From positions 1,050 through 65,049 of the forward strand of contig NZ_BFAQ01000004.1 in the NCBI RefSeq assembly GCF_002933855.1: a stretch of 64,000 nucleotides of DNA, written 5' to 3'. Below the pieces are notes generated by a model, which saw only the letters and a list, made by a program, of their open reading frames with translations, was not told the origin of the DNA and did not search any database. Positions 51,338 to 60,001 of the stretch are shown in pieces. The DNA comes from Vibrio penaeicida. GTDB lineage: Bacteria > Pseudomonadota > Gammaproteobacteria > Enterobacterales > Vibrionaceae. Position 1 is the stretch's first letter, and each line of letters starts with the position of its first letter. The position numbers and the translations under genes are program-made.

Positions 51338-53142
51338 AAGTATTCAATCTTTTGTAATAGTTGTGGCGGTGAGAGAGGGCAAGAGAAAAGGTATCCCTGA
51401 ATTGATGAACACCCCATATCGACTAACTTGCTTAGCTCTAACTCTGTTTCCACACCTTCGGCAATGATGCTGACTTGCAACTGCTTTGCTAACTCCACAA
51501 TCAATTTGACGATTCGCTCAGACTTCAAATTAGTAAGCATGTTTTGCACAAATGTTTTGTCTATCTTTATACAGTCGATATCGTATCGATGAATGTAGTT
51601 CAAACTGGAATAGCCCGTCCCAAAATCATCCAAAGCAATCTTAAAGCCCTGTTCGTGTAACCCTTTCATTGCCAAACGAATATCACCTGATTGAGTCATG
51701 AGCACTGTTTCGGTTAATTCAATGGTGAATTCATGAGCGCTAAAGTGGTAGCGCTCTAAACTTTTAGACAGCTGAGTTAGGTATTGCTTGGGTTGAGCGA
51801 GCTCTTTTGCCGAGCAGTTCACGCTGAGTTCGATGGAATACCCTAATGCATTTTCGAGAAAGACTTTTGCCTCGCAGGCAAGTTCGAACACTCTTTCACC
51901 CAATTTGCTGATCATACCCGTATGCTCTGCGGCTTCGATGAACTCATCAGGGGCGATAATGCCTAACTTAGGGTCGTTCCAGCGAGCCAGCACTTCAAAC
52001 TTGCGCCATGCTTCCCCGTTTAACAATACGATAGGTTGTAAGGCAACGCTTAGTGCGCTGTTCTCAACGGTTGAACTCAGATCGTGTGTCAGCGCTTCAA
52101 TTACTTGCGAGCGCCTAAGGTGCATGGCACTCAGGTGGCTATCGTAAAATTGAAGGTCGCACTGCTGGCTTTGTTTACATAGCTTCAAGGCGAGATTGGC
52201 TTTAAGTAGTAAGTCGTCGCCATTTTCGGCATCTTCAAAGCTGACGATGCCAATACTAATAGAGAAGTTGAGAACAAACGCTTCGTAGTTGAACCCAGCA
52301 TTGACCACATCGACGAGCGAGCGGGCGAACGCTTCCACGTTTTCACTGCTGCATATGGCAGCAAATTCGTCCCCACCGATACGATAAATGGTGTCGACTT
52401 GATCAAAGCAACGTCGAATAGATTGGGTGGTATGTAACAAAACTCTATCGGCAATGTGCGTACCGTATAAGTCGTTGATCTCCTTAAATCCATCAATATC
52501 AATTAACACAAGGCTAGAAGTATTACCTTCATTTACCATCAAATGTTTCAATTGATGCGACAAAGAAAAACGATTATAGAGTTTGGTTAGGTTGTCTCGT
52601 TTGGTTTGTTCGCTTAGCTGATTAAGCAAAGTATCCGTTTGTTCAACCAGCCACTTGGCACGCAATTGATGAATAATTATTTTAGAGAACAGTTTATGGT
52701 AATGAATGATGGGTTTGGGATCGCCGACTGGGATTTTAAATGTGGATATGAGAATACCCAATGTTTTCCCTTGCTGATTTTTTAGTGGATAACCCAGATA
52801 AGATTCGAGCTTGAGATCGACTAAAAAAGGGTCGTTAGGGAAGTGGTTGTACGCTTGTTCAGGATAGAAACAGAACTCTTTGTCGGCCTTAGTGGCTTGT
52901 TCACAAGGCGTGTTTTTAATGTCGTACTCCAGATCGCCCATCAGATCGCCTTCTTGAACATAGGCCAAGGTTGCGGCAATGCGATTGATTTCGTTCAATT
53001 CGACGATACAAGTACAAAACGAGTTCAGCTTTTTATGGAGCAACATACATGTTTGCTCTAAAAGCTCATTTCCATCAAGTAGGAGTATGGTATTGATGTC
53101 ACTCATACTGATGGTTGTATCATTGAAGTCCTTTCTTTCCAT
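51322..53142 (-). CDS. GAF-GGDEF-EAL c-di-GMP turnover protein
   Basis: 606 residues without membrane helices. The N-terminal GAF-like sensor spans about 20-175. The GGDEF domain has an intact GGDEF motif at 256-260 (YRIGGDEFAAIC). The EAL phosphodiesterase domain starts near 340. Its signature reads EVL (Glu383 in FEVLARW), a tolerated variant, with ELSVNCSAKEL, DDFGTGYSS and AEGVET conserved. It could make or break c-di-GMP; an intact EAL catalytic set suggests phosphodiesterase activity. The start may also be Met13. Monocistronic. Confidence 0.9.
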   Translation of the reverse strand: MERKDFNDTTISMSDINTILLLDGNELLEQTCMLLHKKLNSFCTCIVELNEINRIAATLAYVQEGDLMGDLEYDIKNTPCEQATKADKEFCFYPEQAYNHFPNDPFLVDLKLESYLGYPLKNQQGKTLGILISTFKIPVGDPKPIIHYHKLFSKIIIHQLRAKWLVEQTDTLLNQLSEQTKRDNLTKLYNRFSLSHQLKHLMVNEGNTSSLVLIDIDGFKEINDLYGTHIADRVLLHTTQSIRRCFDQVDTIYRIGGDEFAAICSSENVEAFARSLVDVVNAGFNYEAFVLNFSISIGIVSFEDAENGDDLLLKANLALKLCKQSQQCDLQFYDSHLSAMHLRRSQVIEALTHDLSSTVENSALSVALQPIVLLNGEAWRKFEVLARWNDPKLGIIAPDEFIEAAEHTGMISKLGERVFELACEAKVFLENALGYSIELSVNCSAKELAQPKQYLTQLSKSLERYHFSAHEFTIELTETVLMTQSGDIRLAMKGLHEQGFKIALDDFGTGYSSLNYIHRYDIDCIKIDKTFVQNMLTNLKSERIVKLIVELAKQLQVSIIAEGVETELELSKLVDMGCSSIQGYLFSCPLSPPQLLQKIEYLKPRS

Positions 53143-53359
53143 GATGTGTCAAAACCCAGCATTGACGTGATTACTTATTCATCTGATATGAACATGCAAA
53201 CCGCACGTTATTTTATAAAATGTGAATATAAAATTCTTATAGAACAGAAGTATAAGATGGAAAAAGTGGCACGAGTAAAAAAAATCCCGATCTGACTCTT
53301 TATTGAGAATATTATGAAATAGCGGTCATATTTGACCGCTATTGGTAAAAGGAAAGGTT

Positions 53360-54880
53360 TTAGAAAAAGCCAAGTGGGTTTACGCTGTAGCTCACGAGCA
53401 TATTCTTGGTGTTTTGGTAGTGATCGAGCATCATCTTGTGAGTTTCGCGTCCAATGCCGGATTTTTTGTAACCACCAAACGCCGCGTGAGCAGGGTAAGC
53501 GTGGTAGCAGTTAATCCATATTCGGCCCGCTTCAATATTTCGACCCATTCGATAAGCTAAGTTAGTGTCGCGAGTCCACACGCCGGCCCCTAGTCCGTAT
53601 TCTGTGTCATTCGCTATGGCAAGGGCTTCATCTTCATCTTTAAAGGTGGTGATAGCGATGACTGGTCCAAATATTTCTTCTTGGAACACGCGCATTTTAT
53701 TGTTGCCTTTGAGCATCGTTGGCGTGATGTAATAACCGCTTTCTAAGTCACCTTCCTGGGATAAGCTCTTACCGCCAATCAATACTTCTGCCCCTTCTTG
53801 TTTTCCAATTTCCATGTATTTTAGGATTTTTTCAAACTGCTCTAATGACGCTTGTGCACCCACTTGGGTGTCGGTATCAAGAGGGTTGCCTTGCTTAATC
53901 GTTTTGGCGCGTTCTGTGGCTTTTTCGATGAACTTGTCGTAAATAGATTCGTGAATCAATACTCGGGATGGGCAGGTACACACTTCTCCTTGGTTGAAGA
54001 AAGCGAGCAACATGCCTTCAACGCATTTGTCTAAATATTCGTCTTCGTAATCAAAAACATCAGAAAAATAGATGTTTGGCGATTTTCCGCCTAATTCGAC
54101 AGTAGAAGGAATCAAGTTGTCTGCCGCGCATTTGAGAATATGATTTCCGACTTCGGTTGATCCTGTGAACGCCAGTTTGGCGATACGGTTACTGGTGGCG
54201 AGGGCTTGTCCTGCTTCAGATCCAAACCCGTTTACTACGTTGATCACACCTGGTGGAATCAAATCGCCAATCACTTCCATTAAAAGCAATATTGATGTGG
54301 GTGTTTGTTCCGCGGGTTTAAGCACAACACAACAACCAGCCGCCATTGCAGGAGCCAGTTTCCAAGCGGCCATGAGCATTGGGAAATTCCACGGAATGAT
54401 TTGCCCTACCACACCAATAGGTTCTGGAAAGTGGTAACTTGCGGTGTCTTTATCCAACTCAGCTGACGTTCCTTCTTGCGCACGAATGCACCCTGCAAAG
54501 TAGCGGAAGTGGTCGACGACTAAGGGTAAGTCAGCATTTAAAGTTTCACGCACGGGTTTGCCATTTTCCCATGTTTCTGCGACGGCTAATGCTTCTAGGT
54601 TTTCTTCAATACGATCAGCAATCTTCAGCAAAATATTGGATCGTTCCGTCACGCTGGTATTTGCCCATTGCGCGCGGACTTGGTGCGCAGCATCTAACGC
54701 TAATTCGATGTCTTCAGCAGTTGAGCGTGCGACCTGACAGTAGGGCTTCCCGTTTACTGGGGAAATATTATCGAAGTATTCGTTCTGAGTGGGTTTGATC
54801 CACTTTCCACCAATGTAGTTGTCATACCGTTCTTTAAACTGGACCACCGATCCTTCTTTTCCGGGTTGAGCGTAGATCAT
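53360..54880 (-). CDS. Aldehyde dehydrogenase, AldB/ExaC type
   Basis: A 506-residue NAD(P)-dependent aldehyde dehydrogenase with the length and ending ([10 protein letters not shown]) of the AldB/ExaC acetaldehyde dehydrogenases. Glu262 in VELGGKSPN, nucleophile Cys301 in [13 protein letters not shown], cofactor segments IIPWNFPM and LKPAEQTP. It probably converts acetaldehyde or similar short aldehydes to acids. A -24/-12 (sigma-54) promoter lies upstream at 54956-54970, and the divergent gene encodes an AcoR-type activator, as expected for this class. Ribosome site AAGGAA. Confidence 0.93.
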   Translation of the reverse strand: MIYAQPGKEGSVVQFKERYDNYIGGKWIKPTQNEYFDNISPVNGKPYCQVARSTAEDIELALDAAHQVRAQWANTSVTERSNILLKIADRIEENLEALAVAETWENGKPVRETLNADLPLVVDHFRYFAGCIRAQEGTSAELDKDTASYHFPEPIGVVGQIIPWNFPMLMAAWKLAPAMAAGCCVVLKPAEQTPTSILLLMEVIGDLIPPGVINVVNGFGSEAGQALATSNRIAKLAFTGSTEVGNHILKCAADNLIPSTVELGGKSPNIYFSDVFDYEDEYLDKCVEGMLLAFFNQGEVCTCPSRVLIHESIYDKFIEKATERAKTIKQGNPLDTDTQVGAQASLEQFEKILKYMEIGKQEGAEVLIGGKSLSQEGDLESGYYITPTMLKGNNKMRVFQEEIFGPVIAITTFKDEDEALAIANDTEYGLGAGVWTRDTNLAYRMGRNIEAGRIWINCYHAYPAHAAFGGYKKSGIGRETHKMMLDHYQNTKNMLVSYSVNPLGFF

Positions 54881-54955
54881 TGTTCTATTCCTTTTTTATT
54901 AGGTTTATCTCAGCATTAAGTCGAAATATGAGAAGCGTATCTTGGTGTTTAAATC

Positions 54956-54970
54956 GCAAGGTTTACGCCA
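54956..54970 (-). promoter_or_regulatory. Sigma-54 promoter of the aldehyde dehydrogenase gene
   Basis: On the minus strand TGGCGT-N5-TTGC: GG at -24 and GC at -12, separated by the canonical 10 bases. It lies about 76 bases upstream of the ATG. Agreement with the divergent sigma-54 activator gene makes it convincing. Confidence 0.75.
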
Positions 54971-55127
54971 ATCCAGAAAAGTTTGTTGTTAATGAAATGT
55001 AACGTTATGATTGTTAAGTGGTTAACATTTAGGCGTGGGCAAGCAGCAAATAAGGGTTCCCTCCTGAGGCATTGCTGAACTGTCACACTTTGGAACACAG
55101 GTACTGTCTCAATATGGAGCAGTTGTC

Positions 55128-56975
55128 ATGCACGACTCTATAAAAAATATTCCTAGTTCAAATTGGTTGGTGGAATCTTGGAAGCGAAGCGAATCTGCTG
55201 GTCTTGTTACAACCAAAAAACCTCAGCACATCCGATTGGATGGTGCGCAGTTATCAGATAAAAAATACCGTGCTAGGCAGCTAATCAATGCGGTTGAGAC
55301 AGTCGCGTATCCGCTGTTTCAGCAAGTGTTTCAGGGAACGGATAGCCGCCTAATTTTGACCGACCAAGAAGGCGTGATTGTCGGGTCTTGGGGGCAAATG
55401 AGTTTTCAAGACAGGCTACACAATATTGCGCTGGAATTGGGAGTGTGTTGGCAGGAGCGCTTAAAAGGTACTAACGCCATTGGCACAGCCATTACTGAAA
55501 ACCGAACCATTTCTGTGATTGGTGGTGAGCACTTTATACGCCAACATCGCTTTATTAGCTGCACGGCAACCCCTATTTTATCAGGGATTGGTGAGGTGCT
55601 TGGGGTGCTGGATATCACCAGCGAACAAGCGGTGCACGGGCAAGATACTCAGGTTTTGCTGCGTAACATGGGTCAATTAGCTGAGAATTGGTTGTTGAAC
55701 AATATGCAAGATTCCCGTATTCGGCTTGAATTTGCGATGAGTGAATCTTTATTGAACACGGGCTGGCAAGGTGTTGTTATCGCAGACGATAGCGGGGTAG
55801 TGATTGCTCACAATCAGTTTGCTAGTCGCATGCTGCAATCCAATGAGATCGTCGGGTTGCCGTTGGAAGGATTACTTAATAGTGACGCGTTTTCAGATGA
55901 TGTGAACCCTATGGTTTTTCGTACGGAGAACATCACTCTTGATGCCGTACCTTTCAAAGCGCTCGGTGCTCAAGTTGTCGATTCAAAGCCTTCTGCGTCT
56001 AGCCTCAAATCACTCACTGTAAATGGCGCTGCTAGCCAAAAGAAACCAGGCTTTCATTTGCACTTTGGCGACGATGCCATGGCAAAGATTTGGCAACAAG
56101 CGAGTAAGCTCATAGATAAAGACATCAGTCTTCTTATCCACGGAGAAACGGGGACAGGTAAAGGTGAATTGGTTAAGGCGCTTCATCAACACAGCTTCCG
56201 CTCCCATCAACCGTTGGTGGCTGTGAATTGCGGTGCAATACCCAATGAGTTAATCGAATCCGAGTTGTTTGGATATGAAGCAGGTGCGTTTACCGGATCA
56301 AACCCCAAAGGGGCGATGGGCAAGGTGAGAGCTGCTGATAAAGGCATACTGTTTTTGGATGAAATTGCCGATATGTCACTCGGTGCTCAGTGTCGGCTTT
56401 TACACGTTTTACAAGATAGTGAAGTGATGCCTGTTGGTGCGACAAAAGCCGTGCCTGTCGATGTTCGAATTGTGGCTGCCACTCACAAAGACTTGCCAAC
56501 CATGATTTCGAAAGGTGAATTTCGACAAGATCTTTACTATCGATTGAATGGACTCATCCTCAATATTCCACCATTGCGAAACAGACAAGACAGAACCGAG
56601 TTAATTCAGCGCATTCATCAAAACTATTCTGAAGGCGAGCAAGTCTTGTCTGCTAAGTTGCTGGCGTTTTTGGACGGTTATTCTTGGCCGGGCAATTTAC
56701 GTGAGTTAGACAATGTGTTGAAAGTCGCAACCTTGCTTTCGGAGGAAGCTGCTGAATTGCGGGTTTCCCATTTGCCTGAACACTTAGTTAACACGCTTAA
56801 CTCTAGCAAACCAGATGTGCATTTTAATCCAGAAGGAACACTGAGCGAGCTCGCCGATGCCAAGCTCTTAAATGTGTATGCAGAACAAGGTGAGAACGTG
56901 AGTCGGACAGCGAAAAAGCTGGGTATCAGCCGACAAACGTTGTATCGAAAACTCAAGCGACTAGGTCACGTATAG
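55128..56975 (+). CDS. Sigma-54-dependent Fis-family activator, AcoR-like
   Basis: 615 residues. N-terminal GAF sensor (about 60-190), a PAS-like segment (about 205-290), then the AAA+ domain: Walker A GETGTGKGE from residue 339, the sigma-54 contact loop GAFTGS at 386-391, Walker B LFLDEIADM. A C-terminal Fis-type helix-turn-helix closes it (NVSRTAKKLGISRQTLYRKL). This is the architecture of AcoR and related regulators of acetoin/alcohol/aldehyde use. Divergent from the aldehyde dehydrogenase gene with a -24/-12 promoter between them. Ribosome site GGAG. Confidence 0.93.
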   Translation: MHDSIKNIPSSNWLVESWKRSESAGLVTTKKPQHIRLDGAQLSDKKYRARQLINAVETVAYPLFQQVFQGTDSRLILTDQEGVIVGSWGQMSFQDRLHNIALELGVCWQERLKGTNAIGTAITENRTISVIGGEHFIRQHRFISCTATPILSGIGEVLGVLDITSEQAVHGQDTQVLLRNMGQLAENWLLNNMQDSRIRLEFAMSESLLNTGWQGVVIADDSGVVIAHNQFASRMLQSNEIVGLPLEGLLNSDAFSDDVNPMVFRTENITLDAVPFKALGAQVVDSKPSASSLKSLTVNGAASQKKPGFHLHFGDDAMAKIWQQASKLIDKDISLLIHGETGTGKGELVKALHQHSFRSHQPLVAVNCGAIPNELIESELFGYEAGAFTGSNPKGAMGKVRAADKGILFLDEIADMSLGAQCRLLHVLQDSEVMPVGATKAVPVDVRIVAATHKDLPTMISKGEFRQDLYYRLNGLILNIPPLRNRQDRTELIQRIHQNYSEGEQVLSAKLLAFLDGYSWPGNLRELDNVLKVATLLSEEAAELRVSHLPEHLVNTLNSSKPDVHFNPEGTLSELADAKLLNVYAEQGENVSRTAKKLGISRQTLYRKLKRLGHV

Positions 56976-56981
56976 CAACCA

Positions 56982-57089
56982 GTTTGCTAGCAGCTATTGG
57001 TTCGCTAACAACTATTGGTTTACTAACAATTATGAGTTTTCTGGTAACGAGCCGCTTTCCGATAACGAGCTGCTTTCTGATATGCGCTA
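56982..57089. repeat. Six degenerate 18-nt tandem units between two convergent genes
   Basis: Units start at 56982, 57000, 57018, 57036, 57054 and 57072, e.g. GTTTGCTAGCAGCTATTG, GTTCGCTAACAACTATTG, GCTTTCCGATAACGAGCT. Neighbouring units are most alike (first two 15 of 18; units 4 and 5 also close). The array fills the gap from the AcoR-type stop to the LysR stop at 57087-57089. Confidence 0.8.
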
Positions 57090-57974
57090 GTGCCCTTTCT
57101 CCTGTTCAAGTCTTTGCTTTAGGTGCTGAATAAAAAGCTGCGTGCGGGTGTGTTCGTAATCGAGTTTAGGGTAGTAGGCATATATGGTGGTGGTTTCGGT
57201 TTTTAAGCCAGGTAGCACTTGCACTACTTCGCCAGAATCCAGCATATCTCGAATCATCATTTTGCTGGAAATCAGGATTCCCATACCCACTTTAACGGCA
57301 TGGTATAAGGCTTCAGGATTGGTGGTGGCGAAATTACCTTTGAAGGTGACTTTTTTCTTATTTTCAAAGAAAAACTCTCGCTCCAATTGTTCTCCCCAGA
57401 TCAGCATATTGTGGTCTTTTAAATCCTCGACTTGTTCTGGTGTGCCAAATTGCTCCAAGTAATGGGGCGAGGCAAAGAACTCAAATGGGTATTCAAACAG
57501 CGGAGTGGCAATGAAGCTGAGTGAGTTCATTTGCTCAAGTTCTCGGCTGATGTATACATCGAGATCCAGCTCAGGTAACTGGCCGGGTACGGTTGTGGTC
57601 AGTTGAACTTTGATGTCTGGGTACTTGGTGAGGAAGTCATCCAAATATCGAACAATAAATCGCGAACCAACCGCGACAGTTGCCCCAATTTTTAACCGAC
57701 CCACCGGCGCTTGGGTAACGGAACGGGTTTCATCAACGATGGATTGCCATTGTTCCATTTGGGACACCGAGCGTTCAAAAAATAGCGCCCCCGCTTCCGT
57801 TAAACTGATGGAACGCGTGGTGCGCTTGAGCAGTTGTGCACCAACACGATCTTCAAGCCATAGTACGCGCTTACTAATGGCTGAGCTGGTGGTATTTAAT
57901 CGCCTAGCAGCGCCATTAAAACTGCCTTCTTCGACGACTCTTATGTAGCTTTTTACGCATTGCATCCAGTCCAT
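57087..57974 (-). CDS. LysR family transcriptional regulator
   Basis: 295 residues. N-terminal winged helix-turn-helix (CVKSYIRVVEEGSFNGAARR, TSSAISKRVLWLEDRVGAQL), then a periplasmic-binding-like effector domain. Divergent from an EmrD-like transporter gene, with a palindrome TTATCA-N5-TGATAA in the shared region. It probably controls that transporter. Six tandem 18-nt units adjoin its stop codon. Confidence 0.9.
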   Translation of the reverse strand: MDWMQCVKSYIRVVEEGSFNGAARRLNTTSSAISKRVLWLEDRVGAQLLKRTTRSISLTEAGALFFERSVSQMEQWQSIVDETRSVTQAPVGRLKIGATVAVGSRFIVRYLDDFLTKYPDIKVQLTTTVPGQLPELDLDVYISRELEQMNSLSFIATPLFEYPFEFFASPHYLEQFGTPEQVEDLKDHNMLIWGEQLEREFFFENKKKVTFKGNFATTNPEALYHAVKVGMGILISSKMMIRDMLDSGEVVQVLPGLKTETTTIYAYYPKLDYEHTRTQLFIQHLKQRLEQEKGH

Positions 57975-58027
57975 AGCTCACTCACATTAATTCCTAGTAG
58001 GACGTAATCACTTTCCTAGATACCTGA

Positions 58028-58044
58028 TTATCATTCATTGATAA
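58028..58044. promoter_or_regulatory. Candidate LysR operator between lysR and the MFS gene
   Basis: TTATCATTCATTGATAA has perfect 6-base arms and contains a T-N11-A arrangement, as LysR-type regulators prefer. It lies about 55 bases upstream of the LysR start and 225 upstream of the transporter start. Confidence 0.5.
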
Positions 58045-58144
58045 CAAAGTAAACTGTTTATGTTTTCACCTCCGATCCCTAGTTGGATTAGAAATTGCCT
58101 TTGGATACTTTTAAATTGCCCAGTTCTATTGGTCTAGAGCAATT

Positions 58145-58200
58145 CATTTAGATCTATCCATCAAGAACCATCCATTTAGGTCAGTCCGCCTAGCGTTATT
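58145..58200. repeat. Degenerate 14-nt repeat-like tract
   Basis: CATTTAGATCTATC (58145-58158) and CATTTAGGTCAGTC (58173-58186) match at 11 of 14, with two weaker units between and after on the same 14-base period. It lies in the 292-base region between the LysR and MFS starts. Confidence 0.35.
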
Positions 58201-58266
58201 TAGCTAGGGTAACTTGCGCGACGCTTAATACGAGTATCCAAAATCAAAGCGAGTAATCAAAATATA

Positions 58267-59517
58267 ATGAGAAAAGAGACGTTCAGTAAACTCCCACTTA
58301 TGCTTGCGATGATGGTGATCGCAACAGGTCAAGTTGGTGTCAGTATCTACTTGCCCGCACTGCCAGAGATGAGCCAGCAATTCGCAGATTCGCCGCTCGA
58401 TATTCAATGGTTGGTGACGATCTATATGGTTGGTCTTGGTGCGGCGCAATTAGTGTATGGCCCTGTGGCTGACTCATTGGGAAGACGTCCTATTTTTATA
58501 TTTGGCCAGGGTTTATACCTTGTAGGCACGGTGATCTGCGTGTTTTTGCAGCACGATCTAAGCTGGATTGTGTTTGGACGTTTATTGCAAGGGCTTGGAG
58601 CTGGCAGTACAGCGGTGATTGCAAACAGCATTCTCAGAGACTGCTACAGTGGTAATCGACTCGCCAAAGCACTTTCTTATGTCTCGATAATGGCGTCTGT
58701 TATGCCAATGGTATCGCCCGTTTTAGGTGGGTGGCTAACGTGGCAGTTTGGTTGGGATTCGGTCTTCATGTTTGTTTTTGTCTACGTCGCGTTTATTTAC
58801 ATTACGGGGCTTTTGATATTGCCAGAGACACTGCCTTACCCTCCCAAAATGCCCCAGCTGTATACGGCATTTAGATCGTATGCTGAGCTCATTAAAACCC
58901 CTCAAGTCCTTGCAACCACGACTTACGGGTGGGTTAACTTCTTAATGATCATGATGTCGTTATCGGTTATGCCTTACTTAGTGCAAGAGCAATTATCAAT
59001 CAGCGCGGCGCATTATGGTGTCATTATGATTGTGCCCTCTTTTGGGTTGATGATTGGTAGTGTGCTGCAAAACATGTTTAATCGCCGATTAGAACCCAAG
59101 ACCTTACTAGGAACAGGCTTGGTGATGGCCTTGGGAGCGGCTTTGTGGATGTATTTTGCACCTGTGAGTGTCTTTCATTTAGTGGGGGCGTTAACCGGGT
59201 TAGCGATTGCTCAAGGGTTGATGTTCCCAGTCATCAGTCGAATGCTATTAGAACCTCACAAAGATAAGGCAGGCACTGTCACGGCATTGTCTGGCTCGCT
59301 ACAAATGCTGATTACAGGTGTGTTTGGAGGTGTCGTTGCATCGATGATTACGTCTAAAGAGTTACTTGGGACATTCTTATTAGTGGGGACGCTGAGTTTA
59401 TTGGTGCTATATGTATTGCAATTGCGATGTAAACATTTATACCCAAGTAACCTCAAGATGCAGGATTCAGAGCCTCATAGTCTGTTCCAGTTCAAGGAGA
59501 AGGACGCAGTGGAATGA
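58267..59517 (+). CDS. MFS drug efflux transporter, EmrD/Bcr type, with repeat-derived C terminus
   Basis: 416 residues, 12 membrane helices. Major facilitator motifs include the GPVADSLGRRP loop between helices 2 and 3 and IFGRLLQGLGAG. It resembles EmrD/Bcr-CflA proton-driven exporters of drugs or small hydrophobic compounds. The last membrane helix ends near residue 388. From residue 391-392 on, the protein is encoded by the left end of a MITE-like element (starts at 59438), which adds ~25 hydrophilic residues before a stop. Divergent from a LysR gene that likely regulates it. Confidence 0.9.
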   Translation: MRKETFSKLPLMLAMMVIATGQVGVSIYLPALPEMSQQFADSPLDIQWLVTIYMVGLGAAQLVYGPVADSLGRRPIFIFGQGLYLVGTVICVFLQHDLSWIVFGRLLQGLGAGSTAVIANSILRDCYSGNRLAKALSYVSIMASVMPMVSPVLGGWLTWQFGWDSVFMFVFVYVAFIYITGLLILPETLPYPPKMPQLYTAFRSYAELIKTPQVLATTTYGWVNFLMIMMSLSVMPYLVQEQLSISAAHYGVIMIVPSFGLMIGSVLQNMFNRRLEPKTLLGTGLVMALGAALWMYFAPVSVFHLVGALTGLAIAQGLMFPVISRMLLEPHKDKAGTVTALSGSLQMLITGVFGGVVASMITSKELLGTFLLVGTLSLLVLYVLQLRCKHLYPSNLKMQDSEPHSLFQFKEKDAVE

Positions 59518-59703
59518 CGAGTCCTTTCCAAGTTCTTTGACGATGACATGGGACAGAATATGGGCTCCCAAGGGCGAGTTTAACTGGCTTTCATACTGCG
59601 TTACCGATTATTGATTTAGAACGACTAGATCTTCAAATCGGTGCCTTGTCTGAAAGACAGTTAACTCTCGCTGAACCAAGCATCTTGAGGTCACTTGGGT
59701 ATA
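59438..59703. repeat. MITE-like repeat, family A, long copy overlapping the MFS gene end
   Basis: 266 bases with 24-base inverted ends. TATACCCAAGTAACCTCAAG begins the left end and its complement GAGGTCACTTGGGTATA closes the right, with 23 of 24 pairs matching. The right 139 bases align with the copy downstream of aroG (27516-27655). The first 80 bases are translated as the C terminus of the MFS transporter. No transposase. Confidence 0.88.
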
Positions 59704-60001
59704 TATATAGAAATAACGACAAATAAGGCGTTATCTAACTAGCTCATATTTATATAATTAATGTGTGCTGTTCTTAGTTTTATAATTGTAATTAATCTGT
59801 GACTTCAAGTGTTTCAATTCTGTGATGTAACGCTAGTTGTGATGTTGTGCCAAAAATTTGCTTTGAATCGCGATTTATTCATTTCATCGACCGAAAAACG
59901 TGGAATTAGTAACATGTAGCTCTCCACCGTGTTGCATACGAATTACCCTCTCGTTAACGTTAGGTATAAACATAATAAAATACGGTTAGCTGGGTGACAT
60001 T
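59704..60001. other. Intergenic region before the GAF-GGDEF gene
   Basis: About 300 AT-rich bases after the repeat element. No gene or terminator recognised; it should hold the promoter of the downstream GGDEF gene. Confidence 0.4.
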
